Source of the DNA: Pseudomonadota bacterium
Lineage (GTDB): Bacteria; Pseudomonadota; Alphaproteobacteria; Caulobacterales; Caulobacteraceae
Direction: 5' to 3'
Length of the DNA stretch: 64,000 nt
Assembly: GCA_023451375.1 (NCBI GenBank)
Contig: JAEXZS010000045.1
Span: 19,723-83,722, forward strand
Shown piece after piece: positions 14,714 through 22,140 of this stretch (the stretch's first letter is position 1; each line of letters opens with the position of its first letter). The translations under genes and the position numbers were made by a program. A model generated the notes under the pieces. The model did no database searches. It was not told where the DNA came from and worked only from the letters and a program-made list of their open reading frames with translations.

Positions 14714-14928
14714 GACCGGGTCCGGACCAGAACGGGGGCGGGCATAGCCCGGCGCCGGTCGATGGCGATGCCGGCGGTCATCAGCGCCAGCATGAGGCCG
14801 CCGGCGACGATCGCCAGCGGAAGGCCGGAATGAACGACCGGCGTAAAGGCGATCAGGAGGGAGGCGACCAGGCCGACCGCCATGGCGGCCAAGGTCATCG
14901 GAAAGAGGGGCGAGGTCATGCGCGTCAT
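14710..14928 (-). CDS. Small membrane protein, 72 aa
   Basis: Two hydrophobic helices (FPMTLAAMAVGLVASLLIAF and LPLAIVAGGLMLALMTAGIA) are joined by a short loop. The start at 14928 has GGAG. It overlaps the end of the HEPN-like gene by four bases in convergent orientation. Function unknown. Confidence 0.6.
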   Translation of the reverse strand: MTRMTSPLFPMTLAAMAVGLVASLLIAFTPVVHSGLPLAIVAGGLMLALMTAGIAIDRRRAMPAPVLVRTRS

Positions 14929-14993
14929 GAAGGGCTCCGTTTCGGTGAAGGTCACATGCGGCCGCCGGTCGTGTCCAGCGGCCGCGCGCGTGG

Positions 14994-15296
14994 TCACCAG
15001 TCAAAGACCGGTATATCGGCTCCTTCAGGGAGGTGCGGAGCGTCTCGGTCGAACATGACGTAGTCGAAGCCCCAAGAGCGGGCGAACTCGATAACGGCCC
15101 AGAGGTCGTTGTAGGTCTCGTCGTCGCGTTCCTGGTGAACGTAGACGATGAACCCGAACTCGGTCGGGCCGGTGTTGGCCCAGCTGATCGTCTTGGCGGT
15201 GGCGGCGTCACAGGTCGCTTGGGAGATGTGAGCCGTCGAGACGTCGAGCATCCGGCGGGTGTTGTTGTCGAGGGATTTGGGGTCGAAGTCGGACAT
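14994..15296 (-). CDS. DUF5983-family protein
   Basis: The 100-aa product shows the family pattern: STAHISQATCDA near residue 20, FGFIVYVHQE in the middle, then DLWAVIEFARSWGFDYVMFD and the terminal PVFDW. Such proteins are frequent on alphaproteobacterial plasmids near ArdC. The biochemical role is unknown. A class II leader precedes it. Confidence 0.75.
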   Translation of the reverse strand: MSDFDPKSLDNNTRRMLDVSTAHISQATCDAATAKTISWANTGPTEFGFIVYVHQERDDETYNDLWAVIEFARSWGFDYVMFDRDAPHLPEGADIPVFDW

Positions 15297-15299
15297 GAG

Positions 15300-15400
15300 G
15301 CCTCCAGACAGCACCGGGATCAGTGCGTGACCGAACGCGTAGCGGGTAGGGCCTGAGCCGCACCCGAAGGGCCGGAACGGAGTGGAGGACTGCGCAGCGG
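15300..15400 (-). promoter_or_regulatory. Class II structured leader, copy 3
   Basis: It shares the CACCCGAAGGGCCGGAACGG block with 4905 and 30985. The adjoining hairpin is ACCGC/GCAGT around a TGC loop (one mismatch). It precedes the DUF5983 gene. The distal part to 15527 shows no gene. Confidence 0.55.
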
Positions 15401-15527
15401 TTGCGGCGATCGGAGCCCGGCCGCTAGCGATCTGAGGTTCGCAGATCTCGGAGCGAGGACTAGCGCCGAGTGAGAACGAGCAGCGTCCGTTTCACGACAT
15501 AAGATCAGAACGAACCGTGAAAGTGAC

Positions 15528-15582
15528 GCGGTTTACAAATCCGAGTGCGGTTGACAAATCCCAGGCTGGTTGACGGATCGGC
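15528..15582. repeat. Three iteron-like direct repeats of 19 bp
   Basis: GCGGTTTACAAATCC, GCGGTTGACAAATCC and CTGGTTGACGGATC begin 19 bases apart. The spacing is regular and the GGTTGAC core is shared. They lie in a 215-bp non-coding stretch between the DUF5983 leader and the 109-aa gene. They could be initiator or regulator binding sites, or overlapping promoter elements. Confidence 0.55.
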
Positions 15583-15615
15583 TGAAACGCCCAACGCAGC
15601 TGCCACGGTGTCCGC

Positions 15616-15945
15616 CTAGTTGGCGACAGCGTCGAGGGGAGCGAAGCCCGTGAGCGTCATGGGAACCCAGGTGCCCTGTTGGATTGCCGACCACCAGCCG
15701 CCTGTCGGGACGGCGCCATCGAGCGGCCGTTCATCGTCGGGGGCGAAGTCATCATAGCCAACCTTACGGGCGGGCCATTGGGCAGCCGTGGCGCCGGAGA
15801 CGTAAAATCCCCCCTCAAACAGGTATTCGGTTTCCAGGGGATTGCAGCACTCGTCGATTAACGTCGCGAGACCGTCTTCGCCGTCAGCGGCGAAGACGCC
15901 GACGACCTGACTGCTTGCGATCATGCGGACGAGATAAACGTTCAT
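15616..15945 (-). CDS. Hypothetical protein, 109 aa
   Basis: The start at 15945 overlaps the stop of an upstream 41-codon gene (ATGA). The product begins MNVYLVRMIASSQVVGVFAA, a short beta-rich pattern, and ends with a Trp-rich segment. No family recognised. Confidence 0.6.
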   Translation of the reverse strand: MNVYLVRMIASSQVVGVFAADGEDGLATLIDECCNPLETEYLFEGGFYVSGATAAQWPARKVGYDDFAPDDERPLDGAVPTGGWWSAIQQGTWVPMTLTGFAPLDAVAN

Positions 15946-16067
15946 GGAACAACCAGACCGACGATCGACGCCATGTAGGCCCATGCGTCTTTGAAGAGCG
16001 GGCTGGTGAAGCCCACGATGACTATGGGGGCGGCGGCCATCAGGACCAGTTTTTCACTCAGGGTCAT
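15942..16067 (-). CDS. Small membrane peptide, 41 aa
   Basis: A 42-codon frame with ATG at 16067 ends in a TGA that overlaps the ATG of the 109-aa gene. The product has one hydrophobic segment (LVLMAAAPIVIVGF) and a second weak one at the C-terminus. The ribosome binding site is weak, so the coupling and hydrophobic pattern are the main support. Confidence 0.5.
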   Translation of the reverse strand: MTLSEKLVLMAAAPIVIVGFTSPLFKDAWAYMASIVGLVVP

Positions 16068-16273
16068 GGGGCCAGTTCTAGGTGCGATGGGCGCCGGCCG
16101 TCCAGTCTCCCGCGTCAGGGATCGTCACCCGGATGGGACGAAACTCGCCTCTTGGCGAGGTTCGGTGAGGAGCGCAGCGACGAGTAGAGCCCGCCCCCGC
16201 CACAGGCGGGGAGACGCCCGAATTTAACCCTCGCCGTTAAAGACTTCGCTGGAAAATCGTGGCAAAACAGTCG

Positions 16274-16318
16274 GGCTGTCAGTCCGATCCCTGCATCCCC
16301 AACCCCAGGATGCAGGAC
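16274..16318 (+). promoter_or_regulatory. Conserved hairpin element before the Mrr-like gene
   Basis: CTGCATCC (16291-16298) pairs perfectly with GGATGCAG (16308-16315), just before the ATG at 16319. The element, with its upstream GCTGTCAGTCCGATC, recurs with the same spacing before the transglycosylase gene (26262-26302, minus strand). Confidence 0.6.
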
Positions 16319-17041
16319 ATGAGTGAAAACGCGGCTCTCGAAGCCACTAAAAACATCGATATCGCCGGTGCCCTGTGGACCGCGATGCAACCCGCCCTGC
16401 CCTATCTGGCGGGGTTTTTCCTGTTCGCGCTCTTCATCGGATTCCTCCGCCGGCCGAAACAAACGAAAGCCCAGAAACAGCACGCCTACAACGAGCGTCG
16501 TTCCTGGGACGATCTGAAGCTCATCCGCTCGATGGCGCCGCTGGAAAACCCGGGGCGCGTCTTCGGCTACCTGCGCAAGGTGTGCCCCTACCGGTTCGAG
16601 GACATGATCCTCTCGGAGCTGGCCCGGCGCGGCATCAACATCATCCGGGGAACCTCCTACTCCGGAGATGGCGGAATCGACGGTCAGTTCACGCTGAACG
16701 GCGAACGCTGGCTCATCCAGGCCAAGCGCTACAAGGCCTACATCAAGGAAGATCACGTCTGGGCCTTCGACGCCGTCTGCCAAAGGCGCAAGGCGCGAGG
16801 GCTGTTCGTCCATACGGGACGGACGCCCGAGCGACTGCGCCAGATGCAACGCCAGTGCGGCGACGTCCGGATCATCAGCGGCGAGGAGCTGCTGAAGTTC
16901 TTCGCCGGGCATAGCGTCAGTCTGACGCTCGCGCCGGCGTCGCCGGTCTCGCCCGTCGAAGCCGGAAAACCGCAAATCGCGCGCGCCTCTGTCCCCCCTC
17001 CCGCCAAGGGGCGCGCAGCGATCGAAGGGGCGGTGCTGTGA
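16319..17041 (+). CDS. Membrane-anchored Mrr-like restriction endonuclease
   Basis: The 240-aa product has an N-terminal transmembrane helix (YLAGFFLFALFIGFL) and an Mrr-type PD-(D/E)xK domain: SELARRGINIIRG, then GDGGIDGQFTLNGERWLIQAKRY, with the D...QxK active-site pattern, then a DVRIISGEELLKFF end. Mrr enzymes cut modified DNA; an anchored form could act on incoming or secreted DNA (inference). An in-frame GTG at 16259 would add 20 residues, but that stretch coincides with a conserved hairpin element shared with an unrelated gene, so the ATG at 16319 is preferred. Confidence 0.85.
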   Translation: MSENAALEATKNIDIAGALWTAMQPALPYLAGFFLFALFIGFLRRPKQTKAQKQHAYNERRSWDDLKLIRSMAPLENPGRVFGYLRKVCPYRFEDMILSELARRGINIIRGTSYSGDGGIDGQFTLNGERWLIQAKRYKAYIKEDHVWAFDAVCQRRKARGLFVHTGRTPERLRQMQRQCGDVRIISGEELLKFFAGHSVSLTLAPASPVSPVEAGKPQIARASVPPPAKGRAAIEGAVL

Positions 17042-17241
17042 GCGCCGCCCCGAGATCGCCCGCGCAGCTGGCCGCCGAGCGCGGCCACGACTGCCGCGGA
17101 GACTTCTTCTCGGCGGGCGCGGATCTAGATCTCGCCCACGCTGCAGACGCCGAGCTGGACGGGACGTTCGAGGCGACGTGCATGGACACGGGCGAGGTCC
17201 TGCAGGTGAACGGCTGGCTGTTCACGAGCGAGCCTGCCTGA
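17038..17241 (+). CDS. Small hypothetical protein, 67 aa
   Basis: A GTG start overlaps the stop of the Mrr-like gene (GTGA), so translation is coupled. The C-terminal part (TCMDTGEVLQVNGWLFTSEP) looks like a small beta domain. It may be an accessory to the nuclease (inference from coupling only). Confidence 0.6.
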   Translation: MSAAPRSPAQLAAERGHDCRGDFFSAGADLDLAHAADAELDGTFEATCMDTGEVLQVNGWLFTSEPA

Positions 17242-17297
17242 TGTACGGCCCCGCCCCGGAAACATCGCGCCGCCGAGAGGCGGGCGCGGCTCTGGCC

Positions 17298-18233
17298 TCA
17301 CGCGGCCTCTGCGAGATCCTCCGTGACAGGGGCGACCGCGCGTCCAGCGATGGCCAGAAGGTAATCGGTCGCGGCCTGGGCTTGGGACGCGGCGCGAAGA
17401 ATGGCGCGGCTGTCGGTGCGCAGGACCTTCAGCCAGTGGTCGAGGTAGGCCGCATGGTCCTCGATGTGGTCGGGCCGCAGGCCGAGGTGGGCGCCGAGAA
17501 AGGCGCTTCCAAGCTCAGCCACCAGCTCCTCGCGGGCGTAAGCGGGATCGCCGAATTTGGAGCCGAACGTGCGGTCCTGCCGGTGCTTGGCGCCGGTCCA
17601 GTGGATCAGCTCATGCGCGGCCGTGGCGTATGCCTGCTCGATGTCGCGGAACAGGTGGCGTTCGGGGAGGCGGATGTGGTCCGGGCCCGGGGCGTAGTAG
17701 GCCTGATCTCCGGACCAGCTGATCTGGGCGCCGGTTGCGGCGATGAACTCTTCGACCGAGGCGATGCGGGCCTGTTCGGCGGCCGCATCGGGTTCCGGGG
17801 CGGGGACGGGTGTGGGGTAGAACTCGGCGTCAAGGCCGTCGATCTGCTCGACGTTGAAGACGGGATAGCCCTTCAGGAAACGGAAGCTGCGGGCGTCTGC
17901 GTCGCCGGCGGACGGATCGGGTTCTCCCTTGGCCTGGGACTGGCCGTAATAGACGACAAGGGTGGACTTCTCGCCCGCGCGGACCTGCCCGCCGAGGGCG
18001 GCGGCCTGGCGGTAGGTCATCCATCGGGACCCGGAGTAGCCCTCCGTGGCTCCGCGAAGCCAGAGCATGACGACATTGATGCCCTGATAGGGCTCGCCGT
18101 TGGCGCGCAACGGCAGTGCGACGGATCCGCCGGCCTTGGACGCCCACGGCTTGGTCCAGGGCCGAACGCCCTGTTCCAGCTGCTCGATGATGCTGGCGGT
18201 GATCCGGTCGGCGGGACTCTTGCGATCCTTCAT
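17298..18233 (-). CDS. ardC: ArdC-like antirestriction protein (zincin metallopeptidase)
   Basis: The 311-aa product has the ArdC N-terminal ssDNA-binding domain (ITASIIEQLEQGVRPWTKPW, then PYQGINVVMLWL and WMTYRQAAALGGQVRAGEKS). The C-terminal zincin domain contains AAHELIHWTGAKHR near residue 205 and EELVAELGSAFL. In other plasmids ArdC protects incoming DNA from restriction. The start at 18233 (MKDRKSPADR) has a GAGGAGG box; the longer open frame upstream is the class II leader. Confidence 0.93.
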   Translation of the reverse strand: MKDRKSPADRITASIIEQLEQGVRPWTKPWASKAGGSVALPLRANGEPYQGINVVMLWLRGATEGYSGSRWMTYRQAAALGGQVRAGEKSTLVVYYGQSQAKGEPDPSAGDADARSFRFLKGYPVFNVEQIDGLDAEFYPTPVPAPEPDAAAEQARIASVEEFIAATGAQISWSGDQAYYAPGPDHIRLPERHLFRDIEQAYATAAHELIHWTGAKHRQDRTFGSKFGDPAYAREELVAELGSAFLGAHLGLRPDHIEDHAAYLDHWLKVLRTDSRAILRAASQAQAATDYLLAIAGRAVAPVTEDLAEAA

Positions 18234-18239
18234 TTGGAA

Positions 18240-18350
18240 GCCTCCTCGCGCGCGGGGCCGATCCCCGGGCGACCCGAAACCAATCGGGCGGGCTCCGAGC
18301 GGGGGACGCATCCGCAGGACCGCAGCGCAGCGGAGGACGGCGAAGCCGTT
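18240..18350 (-). promoter_or_regulatory. Class II structured leader, divergent copy (ardC)
   Basis: It contains the ACGGC/GCCGT hairpin and a related CCTCCGCTGCGCTGCGG block followed by a GC-rich RBS-proximal region. It is more divergent than copies at 4905, 7182 and 30985, but has the same order of elements and position. Confidence 0.5.
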
Positions 18351-18460
18351 GCGGCCGCCGCGGCCCGCCCTTCGATTTTCGGGGAGCGCTGCCCGGGGCC
18401 GGCTCGCGGCCGAGGCGAAACAGATCTGATCACACAGGAGAGACCGACTTGGAGAACCCA

Positions 18461-18889
18461 ATGATCGTCGATGATGAGGAGCTGGGGCTCTGCCAGCCCT
18501 GGTATGACAAGCTTTCGGGGCTGATCGTCGAGCCGACGCACGTCGTGACCGGAAACGACATCGCCAAGGCCATCCGGCTGGGCCATGCGTTCATCACAGA
18601 GTTTGTCCGGAGGGCGTCGTTCCACGGGATGACCCCGGAACATCTGCTGCGCTTGCCGTCGGCGCTGGGTGCGTCGGACGGCGGCCTGGTGTTCGCCTGG
18701 CGTGAAGGGACCACGGTTCTAGGGTTCCTGCAGGCGGGCGTCATCGCGCGCGGGCCCCTGGGTCACAGGGTGGTGCATCTGCTCGAGGCGGATGGCTCGA
18801 TCCGCGAGATCCTCGGCCGCGCGAAACAGGAAGCGCTCGATGCGTTCGACCTGGAACGGGAAGCGGTTCACCGGAGCGTCGCCGCATGA
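18461..18889 (+). CDS. Hypothetical protein, 142 aa
   Basis: The start at 18461 has GGAGAA six bases upstream. The product (IVEPTHVVTGNDIAKAIRLG) has no recognised family. It begins a rightward operon of four overlapping genes ending with the thermonuclease. Its stop overlaps the next ATG. Confidence 0.62.
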   Translation: MIVDDEELGLCQPWYDKLSGLIVEPTHVVTGNDIAKAIRLGHAFITEFVRRASFHGMTPEHLLRLPSALGASDGGLVFAWREGTTVLGFLQAGVIARGPLGHRVVHLLEADGSIREILGRAKQEALDAFDLEREAVHRSVAA

Positions 18890-19479
18890 CCGGCTATCTG
18901 ATCGATGCGGCCTATGTCTGGCTGGAGAATGAACGGCCCCACTGCAGGACGATGCGGGACCTGCGTCTGCCGTGTGGGGGCAAGGTAGACCTCGCGGTGA
19001 TCGAGGACGGACGGATCTGCGGCATCTTCTTCTGGAACGCGGCCTCCGATCGGAGCGCCCTGGTCCATCTGGTGACGGCCGCCAAGGCGTATCTGGCGGA
19101 AATCTGGGTTCTCTCGACGCCGGCGGCCGTGGGTGAGCTGCGCGGCTGCCTGCCCCTTCATGTGGGCTTCCGAGTGGCGAAGCCCGGTATTGTGCCGGCG
19201 CTGGCGATGCCGGCGACGATCGGCAAGCCGGGCGTGTCCGATCTGCTCAGCCTTCTGCACGTCTACGAACTGCGGCAACTGGCGGCGAGCCTCGACGTCT
19301 CGCCGTCGACGACAGCGGTCGGCGCGGCCGGCCAGCTGGCGTTCGGCAAGCTCAGGTTCATGGAGATGATCTGCGAGGTTCTCCTCGAGCGCGGACCCAT
19401 GCCGCTTCCGACGAAGCTCGAGATACTCCGCGCCTCGCGCCCGAAATCCGTCGCTTTGCCCCCGGTGTGGGGCGGCTGA
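18886..19479 (+). CDS. Hypothetical protein, 197 aa, nuclease-like pattern
   Basis: It overlaps its neighbours by ATGA and TGATG. The N-terminal part (KVDLAVIEDGRICGIFFW near residue 32) has a D...E arrangement vaguely like PD-(D/E)xK proteins, but no lysine motif is evident. The C-terminal region includes LHVYELRQLAASL and a helical segment. Function unknown. Confidence 0.62.
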   Translation: MTGYLIDAAYVWLENERPHCRTMRDLRLPCGGKVDLAVIEDGRICGIFFWNAASDRSALVHLVTAAKAYLAEIWVLSTPAAVGELRGCLPLHVGFRVAKPGIVPALAMPATIGKPGVSDLLSLLHVYELRQLAASLDVSPSTTAVGAAGQLAFGKLRFMEMICEVLLERGPMPLPTKLEILRASRPKSVALPPVWGG

Positions 19480-19934
19480 TGTTCGGAGGGAGACAGCTGC
19501 AGGCCGAAGGCGATGCCGGGCCCTGGGGAAGCCGCTCAGGGCGCGATCACCTGGGTTGGCGGCGGATCATTCCGCCGAGGGTCAGGGCGGGCCTGGTGGG
19601 CCAGTCAGGGGCCATCCAGCGCCTTTCCCGGTTCCTGCTGCGGGTCGCGTTGATCTCCGGCGCAGCGGTGATCGTCCCGCCGCTCCTGGGCGCCTCCACG
19701 GTCCTGACGCTGGCGTGCCTGTCGTTCTTTTCCGCCGGCGTGCTGGGCTATCTCAGCTGGATCCACGACGCCATTGAAGGGCGCCAGCGCAGCGCGGCGT
19801 CCAAGCGCCGCAAGCGCATCGTCTGGTTCGCGGCCGCCACATGGATGGTGGGGGTCCTGCTGACCGCTCTCGTCGTCCTTCCGACGCCTGAAGCCCCCTC
19901 CCCTGCCCTGCCTGAAATCACCGAGACCCGATAA
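19479..19934 (+). CDS. Membrane protein, 151 aa
   Basis: Three hydrophobic segments are visible (VALISGAAVIVPPLLGAS, VLTLACLSFFSAGVLGYL, and a third starting IVWFAAATWMVGVLLTALVV). Translation is coupled on both sides (TGATG at the start, TAATG at the end). It lies directly upstream of the secreted nuclease. Function unknown. Confidence 0.65.
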   Translation: MFGGRQLQAEGDAGPWGSRSGRDHLGWRRIIPPRVRAGLVGQSGAIQRLSRFLLRVALISGAAVIVPPLLGASTVLTLACLSFFSAGVLGYLSWIHDAIEGRQRSAASKRRKRIVWFAAATWMVGVLLTALVVLPTPEAPSPALPEITETR

Positions 19935-20512
19935 TGCGCAACCTCCCCGTCGTCTTCTGGGCCGCCACGATCGCGGTCGGCTTCTCCATCGCCCTGGCCA
20001 GCGCCGCGGCCGCTACGGAAAGGCGCGCGACGTATGTCGGCCGCGCCCGCGTCGTCGACGGCGACACCTTGGCGATCGGGAGCGACCGCCTGCGGCTGTG
20101 GGGCGTGGATGCGCCCGAGATCCGGCAACAGTGCCTGCGCAATGGCCAGGCGTTCCTGTGCGGAGAGCATGTCGCCGAGGCTCTCCGGACCTACATCGGG
20201 CGCGACCAGGTGCGTTGCGACTACCGTGACTGGAATCCGGCCCGGGCGCTGAACCATGAGGACCGGGCCGTCGTGCGGTGCACGGTGCGGGGCGTGGATC
20301 TGGCGGACTGGCTGACGTCCAGAGGGCTGGCCGTTCCCTTCTTCGTGGGAAACTACCGCAGCAGCGCCATGCGGGCCTGTGAGGCGCGTCTGGGCCTCTG
20401 GGCGGGCTCCTTCGCCCGCCCGAGCGCTTATCGCCGGCAGGGCGACTCCACGAGCGACGTCATGGGCGTGGAAACGCGGCGGCCCTGCGGCCGGTCGCTG
20501 AACCGTCTCTAG
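19934..20512 (+). CDS. Secreted thermonuclease-family protein
   Basis: The 192-aa product has a signal peptide (hydrophobic to about residue 27, AAAATERRAT) and a staphylococcal-nuclease fold: VVDGDTLAIGSDRLRLWGVDAPE, then the GLAV and LGLWAG blocks. The Arg and Glu expected at the active site (R in RLWGVDAPE, E after DAP) are present. It probably cleaves nucleic acids in the periplasm, a known cargo type on conjugative plasmids. It overlaps the convergent small gene by four bases. Confidence 0.9.
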   Translation: MRNLPVVFWAATIAVGFSIALASAAAATERRATYVGRARVVDGDTLAIGSDRLRLWGVDAPEIRQQCLRNGQAFLCGEHVAEALRTYIGRDQVRCDYRDWNPARALNHEDRAVVRCTVRGVDLADWLTSRGLAVPFFVGNYRSSAMRACEARLGLWAGSFARPSAYRRQGDSTSDVMGVETRRPCGRSLNRL

Positions 20513-20724
20513 GCTGTCCGAGACTGGACCGGTTCGCCCTCGCGGTTGAGCCGGTCGATGATGGCCTGAACGCCGCGCGTGTCCATTCGGGCGTAGCGCC
20601 CGCCGTCAGTAGCGATTTCCTGAAGCTGTTCGTCGGTGAAGCCGCCCGGAAACTGCCAGGCCGCGAGGGCGGCCAGCACCTCAGACAGTTCGTGGTCGTT
20701 CAGCTGGTGAAGGCGTTCCCTCAC
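20509..20724 (-). CDS. Small hypothetical protein, 71 aa, in partition operon
   Basis: The start at 20724 overlaps the stop of the ParB-like gene (ATGA). A helical protein (HQLNDHELSEVLAALAAWQF) with no recognised family. It is the third gene of the parA operon, so a partition or copy-control role is possible. Confidence 0.6.
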   Translation of the reverse strand: MRERLHQLNDHELSEVLAALAAWQFPGGFTDEQLQEIATDGGRYARMDTRGVQAIIDRLNREGEPVQSRTA

Positions 20725-21119
20725 TGCTCAGGCCCTTCCAGCGCGTCCAGGGCGGCCTTCAGCACTTCCCACGCCCGGACGCCCCGGTCGTGCTCGATCT
20801 TCTTGAACCGCACGATAAGGCTCGCCGGGGCCATCATGTTCAGCTGGGCGCGAGGTTCGTCGGGGACATCGGGCCGGCCTATCAGATCGCTGATCTTGAC
20901 CTTTCCGGGAGGGTTGGCCCTCCCCTGCCCCGCGCGGCGCGGCGATGCAGGTTTGCCGCGCGACTGAAACCCGGCCGCGTCGGCGACTTCCCGGGCGGCC
21001 TCGGCCGCAGGCCTGTCGATCGCCGCCCCTGGCGAGCGCGTGAAATCCGACAGATCGAGGCCCTTGCGCTCCTCGCCGATCGCCTCGAATCCGAATGCGT
21101 CGCTGGACTTGGTCATCAT
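20721..21119 (-). CDS. Putative ParA-partner protein, 132 aa
   Basis: The start at 21119 overlaps the parA stop by four bases (ATGA). The N-terminal half is linker-like. The C-terminal half (LNMMAPASLIVRFKKIEHDR, then GVRAWEVLKAALDAL) resembles a ribbon-helix-helix or small ParB/ParG type DNA-binding end. Position and size fit a centromere-binding partner of ParA; sequence alone does not prove it. Confidence 0.65.
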   Translation of the reverse strand: MMTKSSDAFGFEAIGEERKGLDLSDFTRSPGAAIDRPAAEAAREVADAAGFQSRGKPASPRRAGQGRANPPGKVKISDLIGRPDVPDEPRAQLNMMAPASLIVRFKKIEHDRGVRAWEVLKAALDALEGPEQ

Positions 21120-21880
21120 GCGGCTTTCTGTGCGGCGGGCTGGCGGAGGATTTCGATGATTTCTTCCGCGAAGGCGGCGGCATTGCTGCGCGCCTGCGGC
21201 AGACCGCCCACCTGGTCGGGGGTCAACTCGCTCAGCAGGGCATCGTGTTTGAACATGCCCCGGAAAGCAGGCCGGTCGGCCAAGGAGACGTCCATCAACG
21301 GCAAGGCGTTCTCCAGAAGCGACTTGCGGATGTCCCGTTCGTCGCGGGTCATGACGGCGCCGGGGTTCGCCCGGGTGATGACGATCCGGTGCGGGATGGC
21401 TTTGCTGGAGATCCGTTCCGTCTGATTGATCTGCCGGATGGTGCGAGCGACCTGATTGGCGTCCAAGGTCGTGGGCGCGAACGGCACAAGAACCAGATGG
21501 GCCTGGGAGATGACCTGGGCGAGCCATTGGTTCGGGCTCCCTTCCGGATCGGCAATGACGAAGGTTCCCCAGCCCTGCGCGGCTTGAAGCCAGTCAAGGA
21601 CGGCCTCGTCATCATTGTCCGTGGTGATGACCAACAGCTTGCTGTCGCCGGCGGCTTCGCGGATCGCGACGGCGGCGTCGGCCGCGCTTCCCACTCGAGT
21701 CTTCGGTCCGTCGATAACCGGCGCGCCCCGGCGTTCGGCCCAGCGCGCCAGCGGGCGGTTCGGATCGCCTTCCAGGAGCGCCACGTGGGCTCCTGCGGCG
21801 AGAAGCTCCGAGGTCAGGGTCAAAGCGGCCGTGGTCTTTCCACTGCCACCCTTGGTGTTGGCGAAGATGATGTTCGGCAT
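21116..21880 (-). CDS. parA: ParA-family partition ATPase
   Basis: The 254-aa product has a deviant Walker A box (NTKGGSGKTT at residues 8-17), GDPNRPLARWAERR around residue 40, VIADPEGS (Walker A'/B region) and LVPFAPTTLDANQVARTI. These are typical of plasmid ParA proteins without an N-terminal regulatory domain. ParA drives plasmid segregation with a centromere-binding partner, here the downstream gene. The start at 21880 has GGAGG. Upstream lie a CGGAC-rich repeat region and the TCTAGA array. Confidence 0.95.
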   Translation of the reverse strand: MPNIIFANTKGGSGKTTAALTLTSELLAAGAHVALLEGDPNRPLARWAERRGAPVIDGPKTRVGSAADAAVAIREAAGDSKLLVITTDNDDEAVLDWLQAAQGWGTFVIADPEGSPNQWLAQVISQAHLVLVPFAPTTLDANQVARTIRQINQTERISSKAIPHRIVITRANPGAVMTRDERDIRKSLLENALPLMDVSLADRPAFRGMFKHDALLSELTPDQVGGLPQARSNAAAFAEEIIEILRQPAAQKAA

Positions 21881-21941
21881 GAGGCTCCCTCCCGAGCGTC
21901 CGGTGAGCACGGACGCGCCGTGGCATCCGGAGACCCTATAC

Positions 21942-22098
21942 CACACGGACCCCACGGACAAGACGGACACCACGGACAGGACGGAGGCGACGGAGAACCC
22001 GGCGGCCACGGACGGCCCGGAGGGCGCGGCAAACAACGGAGGACACGGACCACACGGCGGGAGACGGACGGAACGGACAACCCCGGAGCACCACGGAC
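21942..22098. repeat. CGGAC short-repeat region upstream of parA
   Basis: The motif ACGGAC (often CACGGAC) occurs repeatedly, with intervals of about 10-11 bases in the first part (21945-21985) and more irregularly after that. It sits between parA and the TCTAGA array. It could be part of a centromere or a bent, regulator-binding region. Confidence 0.55.
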
Positions 22099-22100
22099 CA

Positions 22101-22140
22101 GTCTAGACAGGTCTAGAGTGGTCTAGAGTGGTCTAGACTA
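22101..22140. repeat. Four TCTAGA palindromes at exact 10-bp spacing
   Basis: Four ten-base units starting GTCTAGA (22101, 22111, 22121, 22131) follow one another without gaps. The spacing puts every palindrome on the same helix face. Position upstream of parA suggests a centromere or parA operator. The array ends at the stop codon of the upstream gene. Confidence 0.7.
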
